Assembly (NCBI GenBank): GCA_033807695.1
Contig: CM066306.1
Span: forward strand, 992,001-1,056,000
DNA from: Daedaleopsis sinensis
Lineage: Eukaryota > Basidiomycota > Agaricomycetes > Polyporales > Polyporaceae
Reading direction: 5' to 3'
DNA length: 64,000 nucleotides
Part shown: piece by piece, positions 36,411 through 46,038 of the stretch
How the letters are laid out: the number at the start of each line of letters is the position of its first letter
Numbering within the stretch: position 1 is the first letter of the stretch
Made by a program: the position numbers and the translations under genes
Notes under the pieces: model-generated
Told to the model about the DNA's origin: nothing
Seen by the model: the letters and a program-made list of their open reading frames with translations, nothing else
Databases searched by the model: none

Positions 36411-37210
36411 GTGACTAGATTGACGTGTAACATATCTATATTGGCGTGGAACGTTGGTGGCAGACTCGCCCTGAAGTTCATAGACCGCGCGTATCGTGAG
36501 GCTCTTAAACGGCACGACATCATCCTAATGCAAGAGACACATCTGCGTCCGGATCAGGAGATTCAACTGCACCTTCTCGACAACTTCCACCAGTACGTAC
36601 TACGAATGCTTTACGCGTTCACGTCCGGAGACAGCAGATCTCAGACAGCACGGTGGAGGAGTGATGATCCTGGCACGTAAAGATCTTCATCCTGTGCTTG
36701 TCCCCACCACAGCTACGTCCGACATCATTGCGGTCCGGGTACAGAACCTCTTCATTGTGAACATCTACTTCGCCCCGACGACGTCCCCCTACCTGAACTC
36801 CTTGAGTACCCCTCTGGAACAATCTCTTCTAGAGCTCCTCGCGCTCCTTAATGCGCAGGAAGGGACAACTATAATCGTTGTAGGGGACTTCAACGGCCGC
36901 ACAGGCTCCCTCACAACCAACCCTCTGTCTCCCGCACGGACGTCTCCTGATACCGTACAGCCGAACACGCGGGGGAAACTACTCGTCTCATGGGCGAGTG
37001 ACAGTGACTTGGAGTTAATCAACGGAACAACGTACCAGACAGCGTCATCACTACATCGCTTTACATCCTTTTAACCAGCAGGCAGCGCTGTGGTGGACTA
37101 TGCGCTGATCTCATCACACGCGCTGCAGCCACACAACAACGTCAACGGTTCTCCGCCCTCTCTACATGTTGCAACGAACATTCCGCTGTGGTCGGACCAC
37201 GCACCTCTCA
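36411..37210 (+). pseudogene. LINE ORF2: APE-type endonuclease domain (frameshifted)
   Basis: Motifs appear in order but in two frames: ILAWNVGGRLALKF (about 36435) and DIILMQETHLRPDQE (about 36515) in one frame, then VVGDFNGRTGSL (about 36880), a stop at 37072-37074, VDYALISSHAL (about 37092) and LWSDHAPLIL (about 37190) in another. These are the WN, QE[TT]H, GDFN and SDH boxes of the exonuclease-endonuclease-phosphatase fold that nicks target DNA. The catalytic Glu, Asn/Asp and His are retained in the broken copy, so decay is mainly by indels. Confidence 0.85.
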
Positions 37211-37379
37211 TTCTCACCATATCTCTTGATATCCCTCTCTCGCGCGCTATGGAAACTACAACATCTAGCTCTCGCATGGCTCGCCTGCAGGTCAGCCCTA
37301 GAACTGCAATGACACATTTGGATCGCGCGTTGGAGGAGGTCCTGAAGCCCCTTCGGCAGTCACTACAAGACAGACTGTC

Positions 37380-37830
37380 TACACTTTACGGCTCAGTCAG
37401 CTGCGACGGTACTGCCATCAACGTATGGATAGGAGTAGTCAAACCAACCGCGAGGGTGCAGAAGCGTGCTATGGGTGTAGGAGTCTACTATGGGCCATAC
37501 AACAACAACAACGCTGTGTTCGCCGTCCCGGGATCTAAGAGCACGCGGAAAGCGGAGGTTATTGGCATGTCACAAATACTACACTCCGTAGCACCAGATC
37601 GCATCATCCATATCTACACGTCGTCAAAGTGGCTCATACACTCCTACTGTCACTGGGCGCCCACACTGGAGGAACTGGAGTGGAACACGCCGCATGGAGA
37701 CATCCTTAAAGATGGTGTGCTTCGCATAAAGGAACAACATGCCTCCGTGGTTTTCCACCTCACTGAAGTGTTGGAAACCCAAGATGACAGATTGGGGAGA
37801 GCATTGAAACTCGCTGCCCAAGGTCGCTCA
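37380..37830 (+). pseudogene. LINE ORF2: RNase H-like domain between endonuclease and RT
   Basis: The segment reads MGVGVYYGPYNNNNAVFAVP, STRKAEVIGMSQIL, IHIYTSSKWLIHSYCHWAPT, LEELEWNTPHGDILKDGVL, and TQDDRLGRALKLAAQG. This follows the RNase H1 pattern GxGVYxG, (R)AEL, YTDS, W..xGx..N and ADxLA. An Asp in SCDGTAINV could be the first catalytic acid and the Glu in KAEV the second; the expected YTDS has become YTSS, so a catalytic Asp appears lost. It sits between the SDH box and the RT start in the same frame as the upstream part. Confidence 0.7.
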
Positions 37831-37999
37831 ATGCCACCGTGGACGCAGACGCGGCACATGATTCATCACCAACCACCTCCACTACCACCCACAGAAGGAG
37901 AAAGTGTACACATCGCTTCCTCCGGAACACATGCATGCGTCCACGAGAGGACGAGCGTACCCCGAAATTGGCATAGACGGAATTCATCAAGGGGTGGAT

Positions 38000-39621
38000 G
38001 AGGACGACCCCGATTCAGAAGAGGACGGAGACTCGAGAGCACACAACAGCTCCGCGACGGACGAGCTCCAGTCCCGACTGCTCAACGACCTCCTCGCGGC
38101 TCCGAATGAGGGCACATTCTGGAAACATATCGGACAGCTTCTGGGGCGGAGACCACATACGACCGGGGTTCAAGTGTTGGCAGATCAGCTGCGGGAGGTC
38201 TTCGTGACTCGCACCATCCCCCACGCACACGATACAGAGGACTCTACATCGATGCAGCGGCAACTCGACAACCTGTATGTCAACGCACTTCCGCACTCGA
38301 CTGCTGACCGCTCAGAGCGGAAACACTTCACGAGACCATTTGAAGTCAGCGAGATCAGACAGGTCAAACAGCGACTACGCGAACGAGGGACAACGTCCAG
38401 TGCGAGGGGGGCGGATGATATTTCGTACAAAGAGGTTCGCATGAGGACAAAGTGCTTGACCAAATGAGCTGATTAATGCGGTTACGCACTCTGCTACACA
38501 GATCCTGCAGATGAACGACGACGCACTCTGCAACCTGCTCCAACGCTGCATTGACATGCGAGACGCTCCTACAGAATGGTTCACCACGATCATGACTGCG
38601 GCCAGCAAGAAGGGTAAAGTCCTGTCTGACCCCGAAAGCTACCGCAATATCGGTCTCGAGAGCTGCCTGCTCAAAGTGCTTACCCTCCTTATCGAACACC
38701 GGCTAAGAGACTGGGCAGAAGATGAAGACGCTATCCCCCCCAATCAGAACAGATTTCGATCCAAATGCCGCACGACAAATAATCTGTTCACATTGAAGGT
38801 GGCCATTGAGGCTGAACGAGCGCGGACGAACGACAAAAGGACGACTGTGGGTAGCATATGTGGATCTGACGAATGCATTCCCTTCCGTGGACCAGGGCGT
38901 GTTATGGGCAAAGCTGATCAAACGGGGTGTGGGCGGACCCCTCATCGACTGGCTACGTATGCTATACAGCCGCATGGAATATGTGGTGAGACACAATGGA
39001 GAATTCTCAGAACCGTTCCGGTGCCTGGCAGGTATCCTCATCGGGGACTCGGCCTCTCCAGTACTCTGGAATCTCTTCCTCACGGATTTCCAACCCCCTC
39101 CCCATGACGACGATGTGTTCCTGTTCGGACTTCGATTAGCATACCTCGCACAAGCAGACGACTTACTCCTGCTCGCCCGCTCACCCGAAGGTCTTCAAAG
39201 TAAACTGGATGCCTTACAACTATGGTGCAAGCGTAACGGCTGCGAAATCAACGTCACAAAGACTTTCTACATGATTTTTGGCCCCCTTCCTGCTAGTCTG
39301 CCAGTAATGCACATTTACGACTCTGCTATCGACCTTGTGCCACACACTGTCTATGTCGGCATGACACTATCATCCACAGACCGAAACATCTTCGCCATGC
39401 ATAGAGTTACAAAGGCGAAGGCTGCCCGACGCATTGCGAATGTTTCCCTCTCGCTTAACAGCTACATTGGCAGCATCCCGCCGCCCCAAGGCCGCACGCT
39501 CTACATGGCGTTTGTTGACCCTCATCTGACGTATGGATGTGAGGTAGACCTCGACATCGACTCCACATCACTGAAACCCCTCGAAGACGTACAGATTGCC
39601 TATCTGCGACGTGTTCTCTAA
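38000..39621 (+). pseudogene. LINE ORF2: reverse transcriptase (three frames)
   Basis: The RT is recognisable across three reading frames. Frame one ends with a linker (EGTFWKHIGQLLGRRP) and the RT0-1 region SARGADDISYKEV near 38400-38440. The second carries PESYRNIGLESCLLKVLT and IPPNQNRFRSKCRTTNNL (38630-38790). The third carries VAYVDLTNAFPSVDQ (about 38855), CLAGILIGDSASPVLWNLF (about 39022), and LAYLAQADDLLLLA (39140-39175), where the usual YADD box reads QADD. The thumb-like region follows to 39621. Polymerase aspartates in the VDL and ADD boxes persist. Frameshifts near 38450 and 38800 destroy the protein. Confidence 0.88.
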
Positions 39622-39656
39622 CTCTCATCCTGGTCCATTCGATCTATTGTGCACAT

Positions 39657-40454
39657 GTGCATGAACGTGTGGCCTCTGAGGTACCGACGAGCCTGTCTAG
39701 CCCTCCGCTCCGCTATCTTGTCACAGACGCACTGGCCTTCCCGAAGGCTGCACTTCACTTTGCCGTTCAACTAGCCCAGCAGGGACAGTCGACATGGTGG
39801 AGCGACCTCTACCATGCTTTGGATCTCCTACCCGTGAAGGTCGTGCTCGATATCAACTCTGTGCCTTCAGTGGAGAGCGCTGATAGCCTGCTTGAGCGGT
39901 TACTCGTGTCCCTACAACAGCACCTCTACAACACAACCCTGTCTTCTCGTCTCAACATCTTCTACGAGACCTCTATCCGACCTCTCCGCCTTGCACCCCC
40001 GCTGCCGCTCGGGCGACTATGCTCTATGCCCACGTTCCTCCGACTCGACAAGCAGTCTAGGAGGTCGTTGATGAAGTTGTTCGCGAGCGAACACCCCTAC
40101 GCAATCCAACAACTGCGGCACGGGCCATCTCCGGTGCAGAGGAACTGGCGAATCTGCCGGTTCTGCTTACAACAGTCGGCAATCGAAGACGAGGAACATG
40201 TACTCTTCAGATGCAACGCTGAACAGCTGCGTACACTCAGGGTGCTTATGTGGGAGGACATGCGTAACGAGAGTGAACACATCCATGAAGTACGCGGGAA
40301 ACTCAGACCATGGGAGTTCGTCAACTACCTTGGACGACACCTCCGTCTGCTGGCAATCTTCGCACGTTCCGTGCGAGCTACGTTCGAGCTCTGTGATGGG
40401 ACCCCAATCATACGAATATCTTCCGAGGATCAACTTGCAGCGCTCAGCCCTTAG
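39657..40454 (+). pseudogene. LINE ORF2: C-terminal region with CCHC-type finger
   Basis: Reads in a frame different from the RT core. It contains helical linker sequence (LPPRYLVTDALAFPKAALHF-like at about 39700-39760) and a finger of the form C-x2-C ... H-x4-C (ICRFCLQQSAIEDEEHVLFRC at about 40155-40215, quoted in two parts: ICRFCLQQ and EDEEHVLFRC). Such fingers close many LINE ORF2 proteins. The frame ends at 40452-40454. Confidence 0.7.
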
Positions 40455-40500
40455 CTGCTGGTCCTCCTTCCAGTACCTTCACGGTGGTGTTCAGTTTTAA

Positions 40501-41649
40501 CACGTTACGACAATCATCTCGAACTCAGTGCGTACATATCAGCAATGATGAGGCGAATTACGTCACACTAATGGTTTTCATCATGTTAAGCAACTCAGAT
40601 TGCTGTAGATCGACCTGTTGTTCCTTCTGTGAGGGGACTATGGCCGGCGTACTGCTTAGGTTCTAGCTAGACGATCACATAGATGAATTAATCTAAGTTG
40701 TACGGACTAGCAAGGGATATTGAGACGGAAGTGCATTTTAGTCCATCATCGTAGTCGCGGGGTGTGAAACATATGGGTTGACATGTCTCACGCACCGTGG
40801 CTGAACCTACCCTCCTCCTCCTCCATAACTTGAAGTGCGATTTTGCTGATGTAAGCGCCGGCCCTCCAAGCCGTATCCAGAGCGTACCCGCGCACGGCCG
40901 CGGCGCACTGAGATCCCGCCCGTTTTCCTTGAAACTCGCCATGCGCATTCCGTGTACTGTAGGCTACGTATGTACCGAGTTACAGAGCGTAGAACAATGA
41001 ACTGGACTCACAACAGAATAAACGATTTTTCCTGAATTTACTGATTTTTTCGTGTCGAAATTGCAGTCGCATGTGGCGGAGTGCGAAACCAATCATTTGG
41101 CAAACAGCTGTAAGTAGAACCGGCACCATTACCACCTGATTGTGAGGGCTTTATGGTGTATACTACCACGTACCTTTGTGCGACAATATCTAGGCAAATT
41201 GGGACTCGACTCCGCTTAAGCATACTATATCTCATAGACCTGCTGCACAGTGTACACGACGACATGGTGACCCAATTTAAAGGCAATGGGACTATGCATG
41301 GAGCCCAGCTGGAGCTTGCAATTGAAGCTCGATTGTGGGTTCGACGGAATCTGTAAGAACCCGCCCTTACCCTAGAGCTAACAACTTGTCCACGTTATGG
41401 AAGAGCTGAGCGAAGCATGTGCATACTTACACAACTACTTGGTACTCAGGAAAACGTTTAAGCTTCTATGTACTGCTGACTTGCTGCTGACAGTACTTAA
41501 CTCAGACTGCAAGTTGAAGTTGAAGCAGTTTGAAGCTCCGCACGTGATATGTTCAGGGCAAGTCAAACCGCGTTGCCAATGCGCGCACTGCAGGGCAGCC
41601 TCTGGAGATCTGACTACCACCTCCTGTAGTCCTCCAAGTTGCATCTGCC
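40501..41649. other. Gene-free spacer with a lone TIR-like end
   Basis: No gene is supported. At about 41096-41112 the sequence GGCAAACAGCTGTAAGTA repeats the right end of the MITE at 24172 plus its flank (17 identical bases), but I found no matching left end nearby, so it may be a truncated relative or coincidence. Confidence 0.45.
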
Positions 41650-43670
41650 ATGGCCAACCTTGTCGATCACGTTGATCGAATCTCGACTATAGCCAGGTCT
41701 ATCAGAGCCTCTGCTGCTCCTCTATCTACTGGCAATATTACCGGTCCATTCACCCGTGCAATCCTGGACACGCCTCTCGGGGACCTCATACGCGACATTG
41801 ACCCATCCGAGGTTGGACTTTTCACCCTTGTGCAGCCTCAACAGCCGCTTGTCCCTGATCTAGAGACTGGGAGCGTAGAAATAGCTCGCGTGGAGTTTCT
41901 GGGCGCGACGCCACTGCGGAGACCACCTTCGTCCAAGACCGGGAAGGCCAATGGATCGCGACAGCCTCGCGAACATGATCCGGAGGTGTATGCGAATGCA
42001 GCGTTGAAGTATCTTGAACGATAGTGAGTGTCATTTATCAAGTCACCTGAATATTTCCTGATGTCACCAGCCAATCCATCCGACCAATGCCGCGGGCCAC
42101 CGAACAGGCCACTCAACTCATTGAACGCCTCGAGGAAGTCAGGACAAGTATATATGCTCTCAGCGAGCAACTGAAGCAAGTGAGTGAATCTTTGGTCACC
42201 GGGGAAAGAGCCGTATGAAACGTCCCGATATGCACCCTTTGCATCTTGCTCGCTCTGTAACATTGTGATATGTGGCTCTATCGCGTCTCGTTATGCTGCC
42301 CTTTTGGACGGTTTGCACTTGTATTAGCCACGTATGGTTATATGTCGTTTTCCCGGCGAATCCTCAGACCCACTGCCAACAGCTGAGCCAAGCATTCTGA
42401 TACAGACCACGCTGAGCCGCCGTTGTCACCCAAATCCGCGATCAAGCAGGAGGAACGTCATGTACAAGATCTCCAGTCGCAAATTCAGTACCTGAGAGAG
42501 CGGGTGAGTACTTACCTCTTACTGTCCCCGCAAAGCATACATACGAAGAGTTGTGGGTCGGTCTAGAAAGTAGAGCTTGCGAAGAAGAAACAACGTCCTC
42601 TGGTCAAGGCTAGACGCAAACCCGAAGCCCATCCCGCCACGGCTGCGTCCCCTGACGAGCGCGAGGATACCTTCTGGAATACACCTGGCACCACCGCTCG
42701 GACATTGCACTTCACAGGAGATTCGCTCCTTGATGAAGAAGTTGACCTCGCCAATGTGTCGACGACATCATTCGGAACTCCCATGGCCGCCCGAAGATTC
42801 GACAATTCTGCAGACATAACTACGCCTAAACAATATGACGTCGAGGACCAGCCCCAAGAGATTGCAGAAGAAGACGAAGTCGACCAAGCCCTAGGAGATC
42901 CTGACGAGACTACGGAAGTCACCGTAGTCCTTGGGCAAGTCGATTTGCCTTCTCTTCCTGACGAGCCCAACTCCCCCGAGCTCGCTTCAGAGCCCGCTGG
43001 AATTGTAGATACTCCGGCTTCGCCGCAGGAGACTGAACCAGCTGTCCCGCCGACGCCGCGCCATCGCCAAAAGGTTAAAGTTACCACAGAATTGGAGCGG
43101 ATCGTGGTAGGTCTATTCCTCATTGACACCTAGAACATCCTCACCATCCCCTACGTTCTGGCAGGAAAAGATCTGGGCTACGGTGGGTGAGGTTATCATG
43201 CCAGGACACCCCTTCGATGCTCTCGGAAAGAGTACGAACAAGAACAAGCCTCCTCGTGCGAAAGAAACCATGTATGTTGACAGGTCACCTTTACGAGGTT
43301 CGCTTGGGCTCATCTGCTTACCAGGGCATACCTTCGAGAACTCTCCACCCACACGCCCACACCCTCCTCGCCTTCTGCTTCCAGCTTCTCTTCATTCTCC
43401 GCGCCTTCTGGCCCCAGCTCCGCGCCCACCGCGCAGCAAGTGCTCACGGCGCACATGCTTCTTGCTCTCCTCGGCGCGCCTTCTCAGGCCCTCTCGCTAC
43501 AGACGCTCAAACAGATTCTGACCGAAAAGGCCGCCAGTGTAGGTGCGAACACTAGTCCAGGGTTAATCGGCGGGAGCGCGGTGACGAAGCCGCTCTATGG
43601 TTGCGTCGCGAAGCGGTTGTTAAAGATCGAACGAGGTACAAGGGAGCAGGTGGTCAAGTTTGATCTGTAG
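41650..43670 (+). CDS. SPC34: DASH/Dam1 kinetochore complex subunit Spc34-like
   Basis: Starts MANLVDHVDRISTIARSIR. The N-terminal half has the Spc34 pattern: GPFTRAILDTPLGDLIRDID followed by PSEVGLFTLV, then DPEVYANAALKYLERYQSIR (joined across an intron at about 42022-42070), RPMPRATEQATQLIERLEEV and a coiled coil (LQSQIQYLRERKVELAKKKQ). Spc34 belongs to the DASH complex, which forms rings around microtubules and couples them to kinetochores. Introns near 42180-42405, 42505-42568, 43108-43166 and 43272-43323 are GT-AG. Yeast Spc34 is about 295 residues, whereas this model is clearly longer, with an acidic middle (ITTPKQYDVEDQPQEIAEED) and a conserved-looking C-terminal part (KIWATVGEVIMPGHPFDAL; TREQVVKFDL). 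That extension could be lineage-specific or a sign of a mis-joined neighbour. Confidence 0.65.
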
Positions 43671-44548
43671 CGTGTTGTATGTAGGTGAGTTCTTGACCCC
43701 TCTACACACGCCCCACCGCGCACTTGGCAACGATGCGATACTCATTGAAGTCGTCATAGCGGTAGTATGTTTGAAAGATCCCTTCCGTGCTAGTAGCGGG
43801 TGTAAGGCGGTCTACGCGTCTGATCGGTCCATGGTATAACCGCCGCCGCTTCCGCGCTCGGTGGCAAGTCTTCTATCCTGATACAGGTCATTTCCGATGC
43901 TCTTCTCTCCGTATGTCGGTCACATTGGTGTGCTCGGCGTGAAGTCCCTACCCGCCTTTATACACACGGGATACGTCCCGCGGGTACAGCGGAACTTGTA
44001 GTCGGTCCTTCCTGTGTGGATATGGCAGCTAGATTGAACTTTGCGTATGTCTGATAGTTCTCTGGGCATGCTAGCAGCTATAGCTAAGAATACGGTGGGT
44101 CCACAAAGACTCCTGCAGCGCGCGTGGCCACACTTGACTGACCTCGCCGCCACTAGCGGTCCGTCATGTTATCGGTCGCATGCGCATGTCTATTGAATGT
44201 TCCGACCAGGGGTGCCGTCGGAGGCCCATGGCCAGGCGGTAGCCTCATTGCCTGCTAATCTATGCATATTTATGCCGGCAAATGCTCCGCCAGACAGCTC
44301 GCGGGGCGGCGGCGCGACTCTCTGACAGTGAATCGACGACAAGTCCCAGTCTCCGGCGGCGGGGCGCCAGCGTCCGGCTGTCAACTGTGCTTCGGCCCGC
44401 CTCCTGTCACTTCTCACCGATCATCTCCGGTCCGCCGGCCCGCCGCGGTCCCAGGCCCCGAGGTACCTCCCTCAAATAACAGGTCCGCCCTCCGATTGCG
44501 AGCTTGGAAGCCCCAGTTCTCTTCGGTCTCTTCGAACATCGATCCAGG
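43671..44548. other. Intergenic spacer
   Basis: No gene supported. The last 150 bp form the leader of the aldolase gene. Confidence 0.4.
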
Positions 44549-46038
44549 ATGTCTGCCCCCTCTGTCAACGGAACCCACACGAATGGCGCGCACGTTAACG
44601 GCACGAATGGTGTAGCGAAGGTTTCGCGTCCATTGACCGCTGGCATCTTCGCACCCATCCCCACCTTCTTCGACCCCGAGACAGAAGACCTGGGTGAGTT
44701 GACTACTCTCTGGCCTTGACGTGGTAGACTACTCACACTATCTTCCCTGGTGGCAGACATCCACAGTTTCACCGCCCATGTTCTACACGTAGCGCAGGCA
44801 GGCGTCGCACCAGTTCTGTCGGGGTCGATGGGCGAGGCCCACCATCTATCGCACAGCGAACGCGTTACCCTGATCAAGGCGGCGCGACACGCCCTCGACG
44901 AAGCTGGTTGTTCTACGATGCCCATCATCGCGGGCACTGGGGCAGGGTCGACACGCGAGACGATTGAACTCTCCAAGGAAGCCGCTGCAGCGGGGGCAGA
45001 CTACGCCATCGTCATCTGCAGCGGGTACTTTGCTGGCGCGTTGGCGAACAACAGGAGCGCTCTCAAAGCGTTCTGGACGGAGGTCGCTGCAAAGAGCCCG
45101 ATCCCGGTCATCATCTATAACTGTACGTGTTCCTTTCCCATCTCTATTCTCTCCGTTGTCATCTCTATCCTCGACCTCGGGACCTTCTATAACTGGTATG
45201 GTGCTGAACCTCGGAGGACGCTAAATCACCTTTGTCGCTCTTCTATCTATTCCGAATCGCTCACTACTGGCACCGACACTGACAAACGGATCATCCACGG
45301 CAGATCCTGGGGCGAGCGGAGGCATTGACCTCGACTCGGACCTCATCACAGAGCTCGCGACGGAATGCCCGAATCTGGCCGGGGTGAAGCTCACGTGCGT
45401 GTCGCTCTCTGTTGCTCCTCCTCCTCCTCCTCCGTACGCAGACACTGACACGCGTACCTTCCCCCCTCCCGCCGCCCTCAGGTGCGGAAACGTCGGCAAG
45501 CTCACGCGGATCTGCGCGACCGTCTCCGACCCGTCCTTCGCGTCGCAGCACCCGCGGCTCAACCCCGACGCGCCCTTCCTCGTCCTCGGGGGCTTCATCG
45601 ACTTCGTCCTCCCCACGACGTTCGTCCGCGCGCACGGCGCCATCACCGGCCTCGGGAACGTCGCCCCCGTAAGTCGTCTCCCTCCCCTCCCCTCCCCTCC
45701 CTTCCCTCTCGCCGTGCCCCAGCTGACCCCTGGCCATCCACCTCTAGCACGCCATCCGGAAGCTCTTCGAGCTCTCCGAGGCGGCGCTCGCGGACCCCGC
45801 GCGCCTCCCCGAGGCGCAGCGCCTGCAGGGCATCGTCGCCCGCGCGGACTTCACGATCGCGAAGACAGGCATCGCGGGCACGAAGGCGCTCCTCGGGAAG
45901 CTGTACGGGTACGGGGGCAACTCGCGCCGCCCGCTCGCGCCCATCGAGCCCGAGGCGGCCGACGCCCTCTGGGCGCACCCCCACACGCAGGACATCGTGC
46001 GCGTGGAGCGCGAGCTGACCGGGAAGGTCGCGGCCTGA
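44549..46038 (+). CDS. DapA-family class I aldolase (2-keto-3-deoxy acid or 4-hydroxy-2-oxoglutarate aldolase)
   Basis: TIM-barrel enzyme using a Schiff-base lysine. The start ATG 44549 gives MSAPSVNGTHTNGAHVNG, an Asn/Gly-rich leader. Core motifs: GIFAPIPTFFD, VLSGSMGEAHHLS (the GSxGE box), IIAGTGAGSTRETIELS, PIPVIIYNYPGASGG (Tyr of the YxGA box, restored across an intron at about 45122-45301) and NLAGVKLTCGNVGKL with the Schiff-base Lys. Introns also lie at about 44695-44757, 45394-45481 and 45670-45748. Fungi use this family as L-threo-3-deoxyhexulosonate aldolase in D-galacturonate use (GaaC/Lga1 type) or as mitochondrial 4-hydroxy-2-oxoglutarate aldolase. I favour a cytosolic sugar-acid aldolase because there is no clear targeting peptide; true dihydrodipicolinate synthesis is unlikely in fungi, which make lysine by the aminoadipate route. 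Confidence 0.88.

Larger units (their letters stand above)
33541..40500 (+). mobile_element. Decayed non-LTR retrotransposon (LINE, APE-type endonuclease)
   Basis: Order along the plus strand: 5' region with tandem repeats, ORF1 (34692-36361), then ORF2 remnants with endonuclease (36411-37210), RNase H-like (37380-37830), reverse transcriptase (about 38150-39620) and a zinc-finger tail (40150-40220). The ends are estimates: no poly-A or target duplication was found. ORF2 needs at least five frame changes and has an in-frame stop at 37072, so the copy is dead. The combination of APE-like endonuclease, RT and CCHC finger places it among LINEs; fungal clades such as Tad, Deceiver or Inkcap are candidates, and I cannot choose between them without a tree. 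Confidence 0.88.

Noticed and set aside
44407..44976. Minus-strand frame over the aldolase start
   Set aside because: Antisense shadow of the aldolase exons, which carry clear catalytic motifs.
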